From assembly GCA_034440615.1 (NCBI GenBank), contig JAOTOM010003943.1:62001-126000 (forward strand): a stretch of 64,000 nt of DNA, written 5' to 3'. This DNA comes from Ashinkailepas kermadecensis (taxonomy: Eukaryota; Arthropoda; Thecostraca; Neolepadidae). The position numbers and the translations under genes are program-made. Shown here in pieces: positions 45,471 to 56,787 of the stretch (within the stretch, counting starts at the first letter, position 1; each line of letters opens with the position of its first letter). The notes under the pieces were generated by a model. That model was not told the origin of the DNA. It was given only the letters and a program-made list of their open reading frames with translations, and did not search any database.

Positions 45471-46035
45471 ACCATCAGTTGCAAAAAATATTTCTGTGAC
45501 TATTATTAGCGAGTGAATATGATAGCTTTTGCAAATTGTTCTACTATAAATGCCGTGAATGTATTGAAATTTCGCATTTTAAGATGCTTATCTGCACACG
45601 ACCATCTGTACACCCTAGCGCAAGTCATTGACCATTGTACTGTCATCACAGTCCACTGACCTTGTGTGAACTGGATTGTCCATCTTTGCCTTTCAATGCA
45701 TTCGAGAGTATTTATTTATACTAAATGTTCACTCAGCACCCACATTCACGTCGGAGAACTCCAAGTATATCATCTGTAAGTATTTTAAATAAAACGTTAC
45801 TTCCGAAATCGCTTAACTTTCATCTGACCTGCCCTACGCATTGTAGGAGATCATATGTACCACCAGTAGATTGGCATGATTATAGGCTCCATGTGGATGT
45901 TCCTTTGGATGCCATTTCCCTCGTACTTTAGTTGCATGGCTCTTGTTAAGCACCCAAAATAACCCTTGTGCATGACATATTTTCCGTGATCTGGACGGTT
46001 TTCAAATGATCTGACGTTAACATGCTCGATGTTGT

Positions 46036-46155
46036 TAGCTCGACCACAACACGCAGAACGGGTTGGTGTTTCATTAGCTAGACCACATCACACAGAGCGC
46101 GTTGGTGTTTTACTAGCTAGACCACATCACACATAACGTGTTGGTGTTTTATTTT
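46036..46155. repeat. 38-bp tandem repeat, three units, 3' of gene C
   Basis: Three units with GACCACATCACACAGA and GTTGGTGTTT. The last unit overlaps the predicted polyadenylation signal of gene C. Confidence 0.75.
46148..46153 (-). terminator. Polyadenylation signal of peptide gene C
   Basis: AATAAA on the minus strand 107 nt beyond the stop codon. At the same place the other copies have changed bases (AAATATCAAA in D, AAAAATGAAA in B, AAAAATCAAA in the 6,853 stump), so only gene C keeps a canonical signal. Confidence 0.5.
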
Positions 46156-46259
46156 TATCTTGTCTCAATTATGGCCATTGGACAACGTAAAGCAATGACA
46201 GGTGCGGCAACAGCTCTATGTCCGACGTAGCAGCAGATGCGGACGTCGACCATTCCGAC

Positions 46260-47300
46260 CTAGCGCGGGCAGAGTGGGTGTGGGTTGAACAGGCAGTCGA
46301 CGCAGCCGCCCGCCGCCGCCACGAACACCCATGGGGAGCGACATGCGGGCGGGCTTCCCTGCCCGGTCCTCACACAGCACGTGCTGCCGCACATTCCGCG
46401 GGGTCCGCAGCTGCCGAACGGGATCAGTTCCGGCACACCGCCGGGGAACTGTGCACCGCACGTGACCACCAACGCCTGCAAGCAAGCAAAGCGCGGGCGA
46501 GTTAGCTGGTGAATTTGTGCTTCAAATTGTTCTGCTAAGATCATGATAATGACACCTAACGATATCAAACTGCATTCAGTCAATTGCATGACAGGAAAAT
46601 GGTGCGCGATCGGAAATGTGGTATATGGTGGTTTCGTGTGATATGACAACTTCAGATGAGTTTAATATGTCATCACTGTCATGGGAACGTCAAAGAAGTT
46701 CCAACAGAACAATTTGTTTTGCGTGAAGAGCTCCAAGTGCATTTAGCAGTATTTATCACTGTGGACTTCATTCATATCATGTGTAATATCATGAATACTG
46801 ATAACGAAAATACAGAACTTAGATGCCAAAATACGTCTAAATATCTCAAACGATCTTACGCGGAAGACGCTCACGTTATTGCTCAACGTGCAAAGCACGA
46901 TCGCACTACATTGCGGCATGCGGTGTTTTTGATTAAACCTATTGTTGACGATGAATGGGATTCGATGCGCGTAAGGATGACACTCAGCAATACCCTTGGT
47001 CGGAAGCAAATGTTTTAGAATGGCTTCACAGATGCATACATAGGGATGTGGTCATGTGGGATATTTAACTTGGGAGGGACAGGGCATAAGCAACCTTGGA
47101 ATGCAAAACTCATGGCATCGACCCATTAACATAACATCGAATAAGCTCGTAAAACAGCTAGGGAAAAGAGTGGCATGATGAGATAAGTTATCGGCCCATC
47201 AGGCCACTGGATGGTGGCAAATCACCCGCAGAAGAGCCATCAGTCCGCGACTCACCAGCAGCAGGAGAAGAGCCAGCTGAACCCCGGCTGACAGCGACAT
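46260..47300 (-). CDS. Secreted cysteine-rich peptide, complete copy C
   Basis: Two exons: 47,256-47,300 (15 codons, MSLSAGVQLALLLLL, then a GTGAGT donor) and 46,260-46,475 (71 codons plus stop, after a TTTGCTTGCTTGCAG acceptor), phase 0, intron 780 bp. The product has 86 residues. The joined N-terminus is an excellent signal peptide, with likely cleavage after VTCGA. The predicted mature chain of about 63 residues has eight cysteines in the pattern C-x5-C-x3-CC-x10-C-x12-C-x2-C-x7-C, is rich in Gly and Pro, and ends LCPR. I do not recognise the family; the CGPxG...CC start is only loosely like neurophysin or knottin motifs. It could be a defence, venom-type, signalling or matrix peptide. A TATA-like box, leader hairpin and AATAAA complete the gene. 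Confidence 0.65.
46656..47018 (+). other. Intron-nested antisense 120-codon frame (copy C)
   Basis: Same frame as at 27,680-28,042, on the strand opposite to gene C. Against copy D I count about 11 amino-acid-changing and four silent differences, no sign of purifying selection, while the central 100 bp or more are identical. Confidence 0.25.
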
Positions 47301-47353
47301 GTTGGTGAGGTGTAGTGTCGAGTCGTCCTCAGTGTCAGTGTAGTAGTGTAGTT

Positions 47354-47373
47354 CTCAGTGTTACGGCACCGAG
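47354..47373 (-). promoter_or_regulatory. Leader hairpin of copy C
   Basis: Sense strand arms CTCGGTG and CACTGAG around CCGTAA. One pair is G-U in RNA, so the stem is kept. Confidence 0.35.
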
Positions 47374-47607
47374 TAGCAGGCCAATGCTCCTCGATGACCC
47401 GCTGCTGTGTCTCGGGCGGTCCGCTGCTGTGTATCGGTGATCCTCTGCTGTGTCTCGGGCGGTCCGCTGCTCCTCCGACGGTCCTCTGCTGTGGTTCGAA
47501 GTTCCGTTGCTGTGTAACGGCAGTCCGGTGCTGTGTCTCGGGCCGTCCGCCTATCCTTCACTGAGGTCTGCAGGCACCAGAGTGGTGAGGCATCCTGCTT
47601 TCCGCCG

Positions 47608-47618
47608 CTATTTATTTG
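47608..47618 (-). promoter_or_regulatory. TATA-like box of peptide gene C
   Basis: CAAATAAATAG on the minus strand, about 310 bp upstream of the start codon, in the same flanks as in copies B and D. Confidence 0.4.
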
Positions 47619-47699
47619 CAACAGCCGGATAAAACCAGCCGGCGGTATCACGGCAACCACATCCGGTCGGTCAGAGACCGCCGCATCCACCGCCGCGTG

Positions 47700-47925
47700 C
47701 GTGAGCTCAGCCACCCGCACCCGCCGCCGCGGGCGTGAGCTCAGCCATCCGCACCCGCCGCCGCGGGTGTTAGCTCAGCCACCCGCACCCGCCGCCGCGG
47801 GCGTGAGCTCAGCCACCCGCACCCGCCGCCGCGGGCGTGAGCTCAGCCACCCGCACCCGCCGCCGCGGGCGTGAGCTCAGCCACCCGCACCCGCTGCCGC
47901 GGGCGTGAGCTCAGCCACCGGGCAA
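47700..47925. repeat. 34-bp GC-rich minisatellite upstream of gene C
   Basis: About six units of GTGAGCTCAGCCACCCGCAC followed by CCGCCGCCGCGGGC. Each carries a GAGCTC palindrome and a CCGCGG core. The D side has a similar but more variable array at 62,190-62,375; copy A has only a trace. Confidence 0.9.
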
Positions 47926-48099
47926 TTTCGGCCGAAGCAGATCCAGTTTGTCAATGTGTTGATGTCGAAATTCGAGGTTCCGTTTCCGAAATTGGGCTTA
48001 TCTGCCAAATGCGGCACAATTACCCAGCATTCCAGTGTGCTAAGCGCTATTGTCGATAAATGGCTATCCTTATTTCTGAAGCTCCTGCACTTATCTTCA

Positions 48100-48214
48100 A
48101 CGTACAACACACACACCCACATCCACACACACACACACACACACACATACGCACACACACACACACACACATACACACATACACAGACATATATATACAC
48201 ACACACACACATAC

Positions 48215-48252
<38 letters not shown>

Positions 48253-48253
48253 G

Positions 48254-48286
<33 letters not shown>

Positions 48287-48300
48287 ATATGTATATATTC
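48100..48300. repeat. Compound (CA)n-(TA)n-(TG)n microsatellite
   Basis: CA-rich, then TA, then TG runs: because CA and TG are complementary, the array is a large imperfect inverted repeat centred on the TA run. Confidence 0.95.
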
Positions 48301-49489
48301 ATGCATGTACACCATATGGCTCCTCCCCCCCCCCGTGGCGACGCGAAATACAGCGTTGATGCAAATCGTGACAAGCTCCCAGTCCCATGCCGTAATCGAC
48401 GTGGCGTATAACTGGAACTTCAAATTTTCACTCGTGTGCTGCTACCAGGCTGATTTATAACCCTTCCCCAGACCATTGCTTGGGAACCTTTCACGGAATA
48501 CGAATTCATATTGTGTGTCGATCCTACCACTATAGGGCTCCGTTAGCGGTGCTGAACTTCGATGTATATAGTTATGTGTTCCGTTTCGTTATTCATGTCC
48601 ATAGTATGGTTGAAGCGTCTATACGTTCGGTTTCTGTGGAGGAAATGACATTTTAGCTGTGTGGCTTTGATGATAGAAAGACGACTTGTTTTTGTAAATG
48701 ATGCTGCCCAAAGTTACATAGGATACCGCAGTGCGAAAAGTAAAGCAATTGTCGACCCAGACATCTTTCAAGCGGGAATGATCGGTTGATTTAATTATCG
48801 TTATTTAGTACTCAAATTCATGTGCATAATCAGCACTCGGCGATATCACCGCAGTTCACATGCCACATCTCTGCTCGTTGACTGACATGCTCGGACGGTG
48901 ACCAGGTTTATGCCGCTGGCTAGTCACGCTCCTTGGGTGCGCTGCCATTATGATATAATTCGATGTTTACTTCCTTGCTTGCTTACGTTCTGGCCGTAAA
49001 ATCTCTTGTCGTTGCCTTTCCGAATTACGTATCTCCGTTGATTGCGAGTAGTACGACTTTTACCAGGCGTGAAATGAATATCGACATCACCGCTAAAGAT
49101 GACCACAGTTCTGCCGTTGGTGGTGGTGCTGACGAGACGGTGTGGTGTGAGTTCGTCGGACATCCGGGCAGATAGGTAGGTACCGTACTCAGTAGGTGCC
49201 TACTAAAGGTGCCAAAAGTCAGGTCCGATGACATGGCTCAACCAGACCTGTGTCGGACCCGACATATGTCCGACCGGGCTAAACTTGAGATTGGACCGAG
49301 CCTGGGGCTTGAAAGGTCGTGCTCGGGCCGGGTCGGGGTTCGAAGACTTTCTGCAAGTTGCCATCTCTTGTACCTAACCTACTCATTGATTTGTGGGAAA
49401 CATTGTGATATCAACTTGGGTGAAGAAATTAAAAGGTAGCAGGATGCGTGACACTTGTGTTGTAGGTATAAGAAGAACCTTCTCTAAGA

Positions 49490-50080
49490 TATCGCCGACT
49501 GGTCTTTTGCTCGGGGCAGGATGGCAGTTTGCTTTTAGGGGAAATTAATAGTGGATGTATTGTTCTTACATGTATGGGGCATAATTAAATCATACGGGCG
49601 CCATGCGCTGCGATGGATGACACAGTCCGGTAGGCATGGCATTGCAGGCAGGCGCTTTGTGGCTTCGTATTCGCCTTGCATGATTGCACTTAAGAGCCTA
49701 CCAGATGTAATTAAAAGTAATGTATGATCCTCGTGCGTAGTCAAGACCTGTTGGAAGCCGTCACTGCTCACACCAGTGTCCTATCTTTTGTTTGTAGCGG
49801 AGTTACAGCTTTCAAAATTGGGGCTGAAGTGGTTAGTTAGTTATTAGGGCTTTAGGGCCCATCGTCTTCATTGGTCATGTGGCGCCCATGGGGCTGAGGT
49901 GGTAGTGTGGGACATTGCCGCATGGTAGCGCTAGTGTCGCCTTTGTTAAGGAATGGCTGAACGATCTTCTGCTCGGGCAGGATATGGTTTTAAGTTAGAG
50001 AAATTAATTGTGTAGTATTATTCCTACGCATACAGGGCATAATATAATCATAAGGGCACCGTGCTCTGTCATAACAATTA
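49490..50080. repeat. Interspersed repeat family R2, two copies
   Basis: 49,490-49,640 and 49,683-50,080 are both related to 6,893-7,215. The second is interrupted by a short LINE tail at 49,832-49,888. Confidence 0.5.
49832..49888 (-). mobile_element. 57-bp LINE 3' tail with target-site duplication
   Basis: The minus strand reads as the last part of the I-clade fragment at 60,205-60,894 (GGCGCC...TAAAGCCC...AATAACTAACTAACC). It is flanked by GGGGCTGAAGTGG and GGGGCTGAGGTGG, and the interrupted host repeat lacks it at 7,010-7,040. This is an extreme 5' truncation. Confidence 0.6.
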
Positions 50081-50682
50081 TCCCGTGATACAGCATAATT
50101 GATGTACCAAATACATGCAGATTTCCTGGGTCCATGAAACAGTGGCTGATCTGCCATGTAGCAAGTAGCTGTACTGGGAGGTTAGCTCTCGTCCTGAAAT
50201 AAATTCAGAACAGCATTATCCTTTAGTCATGCCGACAAGGCAACATGCACACGAGTGGTAGGAGGCTGATGGTCGGTGGATATATGGAACTGTTAAATCG
50301 ATGATTACAGTTAGCTAAGCGTCCTATTTATCCTGGACCCAGTCTTATCAAGCTGTATCAAATCGTGAGTTGTAAATAAAAATCACCGTTTCAATTCGCG
50401 TTTAACACTTATGCCGGTTTCACCAATAAAGTGCGCACAATGAAAAGCATCAGGTTGAATTTGCTGTAATCCACATATACATCGAGGACAGGTAATGATG
50501 AATGAACCAGGAACAATTATGGCCCATGCATAAATTCTTCATGTATATCTGCATCTTCATGTTAGTATGGATTGACCTAGTAATTTTATTTGTAACAAAA
50601 GAGATAATAAGAAGAAATACACTTATTTAATATATAATATACTTATACACATAATATATAATAATATGTCAGTATGTATATA

Positions 50683-50691
50683 TATATATAA

Positions 50692-50735
<44 letters not shown>
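50683..50735. repeat. (AT)n microsatellite
   Basis: Two short AT runs in AT-rich sequence. Confidence 0.9.
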
Positions 50736-50736
<1 letters not shown>

Positions 50737-50972
50737 ATATAGCACAGGTAATAAGACATATATTGCATACATTTTCATCTCAAGTATGTAGAGATCCACC
50801 CTTGTCGGTTTGTTTCTGGGGATGCACTTAGTTCTTAATCAATGTGAAATGAATCGTGGACATTTGTAGCAAAATTACCGTTCAATTAATGGAAACCATA
50901 CCCGCTGATGTATGTATGCAAGCTTAATTATGTAGAATACAAATAAATAGGTAAATTATTAATGTGACTTAC

Positions 50973-51054
50973 CTGAACTCTTCAGCACCAAGGTTAAAAT
51001 TGATCCCAGGACGAAACATCCGCCTTCTGCGATGCTCGTCTTTGTTTTGCACAT
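50973..51054 (-). CDS. Candidate signal-peptide first exon (copy 2)
   Basis: Paralogue of 33,376-33,457: starts MCKTKTSIAEGGCFVLGSIL and ends at the same TCAG|GTAAGT donor. Frame and length are preserved, with four or five amino-acid changes clustered before the hydrophobic core. The following exon is not identified. Confidence 0.3.
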
Positions 51055-51369
51055 TACCGTAACACCTAATTCTAACATGTCCATTGCAGTAGATAGTAAT
51101 AATGTATTAGCAAGAACACTTAAACAGGAAGACAGAATTACCTACACAGCCTAGCTCCTTTACTCCTATTCACTGCCATTGGCAAAATCACAATACAATG
51201 CTTGGAATGTCAAGCATCACTTGCATGCAATCGTTTCGTTCAAATTATCTCACCACGAAGGTTTGATGAAACTGGACATGCATTGATGCGTAGTTTTTAA
51301 GCTGTGGGTTCGAAAAATGTGTGCTTGTTTTTGAAAACGTGTTTATATTCACTGATTTTCTTTTCTTAG

Positions 51370-51551
51370 AAATTGAATTTTTGTTCAATACACAAACATG
51401 CTGTTCAGTTGTAAATTCATCTATTCATAATATTGACGAAACTGAACCCTGGTCTGCAATTGTCCCTATCGGGCAATATGCGCAGTGGGGTTTCTTGAAA
51501 ATATGTCCTCTCAACACAGAAATAACCGCCCCAATTATCATCGATGCTTAG
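51370..51551 (+). CDS. Exon-like frame of unknown gene
   Basis: It begins after a strong polypyrimidine tract and acceptor (TTTTCTTTTCTTAG) and runs 60 codons to a stop. It contains ETEPWSAIVPIGQYAQWGFL, faintly like the WxxIxxCPxGxYAxGFxLK repeat of vitelline membrane outer layer (VMO-I) proteins, though the cysteine is Val here. The paralogue at 33,770 has a stop. It may be a terminal exon of a decayed gene or chance. Confidence 0.2.
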
Positions 51552-51829
51552 CAAATTGGTCGGTTCTAACAAGGTCACGCTGTGTAGTTATGAAACCAGG
51601 GAAGAGAGTTTGAGTGGCAGACTCCCTTAACTTGGAATAAGCTTCACATTAGCTATATGGGCGTTGCGTGGAATATTACTTCTAAATGAGCTTTGTTCCC
51701 CCTCCATCAAACTCTGGCATAGGCCTGCAGCCCTCCTAATTTTTGTTCACGAAAAATAGTTACCCGTACCAGAACCCAGCCACCGAGGCTTCTGGAAGGC
51801 AGGCCTAAAGTCCTTTCTGCTGTTGTCAG

Positions 51830-52069
51830 ATGTTTTCGTCGCTCTATTTCGCAAAGTCGGCCGTAAATCCCGTCGTGTACGGCTGGAAGAACGCCGAGTT
51901 CGCCCCCGCGTTCCGACAGATCGTCTGCTGCCGACCCAGAGACCTCCGCTGGGAGAGACCGCGCGCCGGCAGCGTCATCTTTACCGTGTCTGAGCAGCTG
52001 AGGCGCCATCTACCACACAACGGCTACGCTACCTCCACGTCTGTGGAAACGATCAACACATATTTGTGA
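51830..52069 (+). CDS. Class A GPCR TM7/helix-8 terminal exon, intact copy
   Basis: It follows the acceptor CTGCTGTTGTCAG in phase 0 and encodes 79 residues: MFSSLYFAKSAVNPVVYGW (TM7 with NPxxY), KNAEFAPAFRQIVCC (amphipathic helix 8 with cysteines that may be palmitoylated), an Arg-rich tail (RPRDLRWERPRAG) and the end ETINTYL-stop. Length and composition suit the last exon of a rhodopsin-family receptor. The TM6 exon at 7,358 would join in phase, but upstream exons on this strand are not visible within the window. Against the 34,233 copy it has no frameshift. Confidence 0.65.
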   Translation: MFSSLYFAKSAVNPVVYGWKNAEFAPAFRQIVCCRPRDLRWERPRAGSVIFTVSEQLRRHLPHNGYATSTSVETINTYL

Positions 52070-52189
52070 GATTGTCGGCTCAGGGCCGCAGAAGTGTCGA
52101 AATGCGATTAATTCCGGGAACAAGAAGGACGGCGAGAGGCGGACAAGCAGATGCAATCTATATGTTGCATGATGTGAAGGTGGTATCAA

Positions 52190-52632
52190 TGCTGTTGTTC
52201 ATGGTGCTGATGATTGCAGGGTATCTGTGTGTGAGGGGAGAGGTGTTAGTGTACTGTCGAGTGGCCAAGTGATTTTGTTGCTGATGGTGGTACTGATGAT
52301 GGCAGGGTATCTCTGTGTACGAGGGAGGGATGTTTGTGTACTGCCGAGTGGCGAAATGATATAGTTGCTGATGATGGTGGTACTGATGATGGCAGGTATC
52401 TGTGTGTGCGGGATGGGGTGTTTGTGTGCTGCCGAGTGGCCAAGTTATCTGGTTGCTGATGGTGGTACTGATGATGGCAGGGTATCTCTGTGTACGAGGG
52501 AGGGATGTTTGTGTACTGCCGAGTGGCGAAATGATATGGTTGCTGATGATGGTGGGACTGATGATGGCAGGGTATCTGTGTGTGCAGGAAGGGATGTTTG
52601 TGTACTGCCGAGTGGCCAAGTGATCTGGTTGT
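52190..52632. repeat. About 88-bp tandem repeat, five units
   Basis: Same unit as at 34,608, two more units. Confidence 0.85.
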
Positions 52633-52723
52633 TCTGTGAGGTGTGTGTGTGTGGTGTGACGTCGAATGACCAAGTTGTCTAACAGTGGGGACGGCAGTGA
52701 CGTCGGAATAAAGTGTTGATACC

Positions 52724-52735
52724 CTCGTGTTTCTG
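52724..52735. other. Empty insertion site for the I-clade LINE
   Basis: CTCGTGTTTCTG occurs once, joining the left flank of the 34,966 LINE directly to its right flank. This is the pre-insertion state. Confidence 0.9.
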
Positions 52736-53049
52736 ATGCCGCTTATTGATGTCAGGACTCCGATCCAATGCTAGGAATCGTGACACGCTTTCCTGCTGTG
52801 CAGAAGTGTAGCGGTGATCTCAGGATGGGGAGGGGATAAGGTAGCTTCCTAATTCTTTCTTTTTCATGCAAACCTACAGGGCCCGCTGAAATGCATCCCA
52901 AATTTTGGGTGTCGCAAATACACGTAGGGACTGGGGGAACCAGTGTCGCCATCGCTCCACCATTTCCCAAGGTGGGGGTCGCAATGTCGATCGGCCACTC
53001 ACTTTTTACAGAATACAATTTTTCTTCAGCATACCTCTTAGCTATTTAA

Positions 53050-53137
53050 TACTTCATATAGGAAGTATGCTGGATGTAATACCATCTGCTTTATATATGA
53101 AGTATATTCCTTCATTGTATGTAATGAAGGAATACTA
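53050..53137. repeat. Palindrome cluster, eroded (S3)
   Basis: One arm of each ACTTCATATATGAAGT palindrome has changed (ACTTCATATAGGAAGT, CTTTATATATGAAGT); the TATTCCTTC/GAAGGAATA hairpin is intact. Confidence 0.7.
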
Positions 53138-53341
53138 TACTTATTCTTATCTTGACATTGGACATTAGAAATGACTTAATGTTTTTTTTGCACTTGCAAG
53201 CTTACGAACATGTTGAGAAATGTGGACCAAAACAACTTTTTTAAAGTGCCATAATTCAACCTCGGGCGACAAAAAAGCATATCCTCGAGGACTTCGACAT
53301 CGTTCTTAATTAACAATCTGATAGCCCGAGCCAAATACCTG

Positions 53342-54969
53342 CAGGGGTGCAGTACGCCATGGCGCAGTACGTCAGGTGCAGTACACCAGGGTGCATTACG
53401 TCAGGGTGCAGTACGCCATGGCGCAGTACGCCAGGTGCAGTACGCCAGGATGCAGTACGTCAGGTGCAGTACGTCAGGTGCAGTACGCCAGGTGCAGTAC
53501 GCCAGGGTGCAGTACGTCAGGGTGCAGTACGCCATGGCGCAGTACGCCAGGGTACAGTACGCCAGGATGCAGTACGCCAGGTGCAGTACGTCAGGTGCAG
53601 TACGTCAGGTGCAGTACGCCAGGGTGCAGTACGCCAGGGTGCAGTACGCCATGGCGCAGTACGCCAGGTGCAGTACGCCAGGATGCAGTACGTCAGGTGC
53701 AGTACGTCAGGTGCAGTACGTCAGGTGCAGTACGCCAGGGTGCAGTACGCCAGGATGCAGTACGCCATGGCGCAGTACGCCAGGTGCAGTACGCCAGGAT
53801 GCAGTACGTCAGGTGCAGTACGTCAGGTGCAGTACGCCAGGATGCAGTACGCCAGGTGCAGTACGTCAGGTGCAGTACGTCAGGTGCAGTACGCCAGGGT
53901 GCAGTACGCCAGGGTGCAGTACGCCATGGCGCAGTACGCCAGGATGCAGTACGCCAGGATGCAGTACGTCAGGTGCAGTACGCCAGGATGCAGTACGTCA
54001 GGTGCAGTACGTCAGGTGCAGTACGTCAGGTGCAGTACGCCAGGGTGCAGTACGCCAGGGTGCAGTACGCCAGGGTGCAGTACGCCAGGGTGCCGTACGC
54101 AAGGGTGCAGTACGTCAGGTGCAGTACACCAGGGTGCAGTACGGCAGCAGTACGCCAGGGTGCACAGGGTGCAGTACGCCAGGGTGCAGTACGCCAGGGT
54201 GCAGTACGTCAGGTGCAGTACGCCAGGGTGCAGTACGTCAGGGTGCAGTACGCCAGGGTGCAGTACGCCAGGGTGCAGGGGTGCAGTACGCCAGGGTGCA
54301 GTACGCCAGGTGCATACGTCAGGGTGCAGTACCGCCAGGTGCAGTACGCCAGGGGCAGTACGCCAGGTGCAGTACGCCAGGGTGCAGTACGTCAGGTGCA
54401 GTACCCAGGGTGCAGTACGCCAGGGTGCAGTACGCCAGGTGCAGTACGCCAGGGTGCAGTACGCCAGGGTGCAGTACGCCAGGGTGCAGTACGCCAGGGT
54501 GCATTACGGTGCAGTACGCCAGGGTGCAGTACGCCAGGGTGCAGTACGCCAGGGTGCAGTACGCCAGGGTGCAGTACGTCAGGTGCAGTACGCCAGGGTG
54601 CAGTACGTCAGGTGCAGTACGCAGTACGCCAGGGTGCAGTACGTCAGGTGCAGTACGCCAGGGTGCAGACGGTGCATACGTAGACGCCAGGGTGCATTAC
54701 GTCAGGTGCAGTACACCAGGGTGCATTACGTCAGGTGCAGTACACCAGGTGCAGTACGCCAGGATCCAGTACGCCAGGGTGCAGTACACCAGGGTGCAGT
54801 ACGCCAGGTGCAGTACGTCAGGTGCAGTACGCCAGGGTACAGTACGCCAGGGTACAGTACGTCAGGTGCAGTACGCCAGGGTGCAGTACGTCAGGTGCAG
54901 TACGCCAGGGTGCAGTACACCAGGGTGCAGTACGTCAGGTGCAGTACGCCAGGGTGCAGTACGCCAGGG
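53342..54969. repeat. 14/15-bp satellite array, strongly expanded (S3)
   Basis: About 110 units between the same borders that hold 15-19 units in the other blocks. New variants occur only here (CCATGGC, CCAGGATGC) and are arranged in a higher-order pattern with a CCATGGCGCAG unit every 8-12 units up to about 53,940. Frames above 500 codons are artefacts. Confidence 0.9.
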
Positions 54970-55500
54970 AAATAATCGCGAAACGATGCATAATTTCGCG
55001 GTGCATATCCTTTCGTCACTGTATATACATGGGAGCAAATTATGCCTTTCGGAAGAAAAACAACTTAGAAGAAGGGAACGTGAAATGAAAATGCTTCTTT
55101 TCTCACGTCTTCCAAACCTACCCCAAACGATTGTACTTCAGTTATAATTTTTTCTTATTTTTCCCAGAGAAGACTTTCAGGGTTACGTTATGTTACGCAG
55201 ACACAACAAATGAATTTTCCTAATTTGTATCCATCTAAAATGTTGTGACAAACACTCGGATCTTGAAAAAAATCGTGCTCCAAATCCAAACAACGTAAAA
55301 CATGTTACGGCAGTACGGGAACTGGGCATCATTCATGGATTCAAGCTGCATGGTCAACTTTGCCCCCCCCCCCCACCCTGCACTTTCTAAATGCCCTACG
55401 CCTATAGTGTAACAGCCTCTCTGCTCTCCTGCTTAGTTGCATTTCGTCTAATATGTGTTATTCCGGTGTCCCAGTCAGATGATATATATGGATTATATGC

Positions 55501-55692
<192 letters not shown>

Positions 55693-56133
55693 ATACATAT
55701 ACGCACGCAACATACCTCATGATCATCACGCGTACACCAATGATGTGTGGTTTAGCAAGGCGGATCTTCATTCCTATTTATTTTTGGAACAATGTGTTCG
55801 TGATACTCCAGGTATGAGTTCAATTCATTATCAGGTTATACATATCGAAGTATAATTTCAAGGGCACGGCTAGGTGGGAACTAATCGATTGCTATTTTTT
55901 ACCCTACATTCATTCCACAGTACAGGAAAATTACTCGATGGTTTTACCATCAGCGGCCATCGCACAACGAATAGCACAATGCTTGCTCTGTCCATGACAG
56001 TTTACAGGAAGATGTGCAGGAATAGATAACAATCGACGTTTCATTCGCTAGTCGACAATTATGGTGGTGCTGGAAAATGGGGCTGGTGGTGAGCATGCTA
56101 GTAATGGTCAACGGTATCTGGAGGTGATGCCTG

Positions 56134-56392
<259 letters not shown>

Positions 56393-56586
56393 TAAAGATA
56401 GAGAGGAGAGCGAGAGAGACCGATACAGAGAGAGAGAGAGGGTGAGGGAAAGGGAGAGAGAAAGGGAGAGAGCTCTACGTCTGTAAGCTCTATGTCTTCA
56501 ACTGTATATACATAGATTGACAACGTACTTAAATGAAAATGTGTGGAAAGGTTAGCATTCTTGTAGGGAGCGTTCTGGTGGTATTA

Positions 56587-56787
<201 letters not shown>

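Larger units (their letters stand above)
47926..50870. other. Spacer between blocks, mostly without recognisable gene
   Basis: Not shared with the other blocks apart from the R2 repeats. A 70-codon frame at 48,963-49,175 (+) begins MFTSLLAYVLAVKSLVVAF, signal-peptide-like, and ends just before a GTAGGT site; no other evidence supports it. The rest has no motif I can name. Confidence 0.4.

Noticed and set aside
46260..46475. Assignment of the peptide to neurophysin, WAP or a known knottin family
   Set aside because: The CGPxG...CC start is suggestive, but cysteine number and spacing fit none of these.
53347..55147. Overlapping frames of 435-570 codons
   Set aside because: They are products of the 14/15-bp satellite; three frames are open at once and unit-length changes shift among them.
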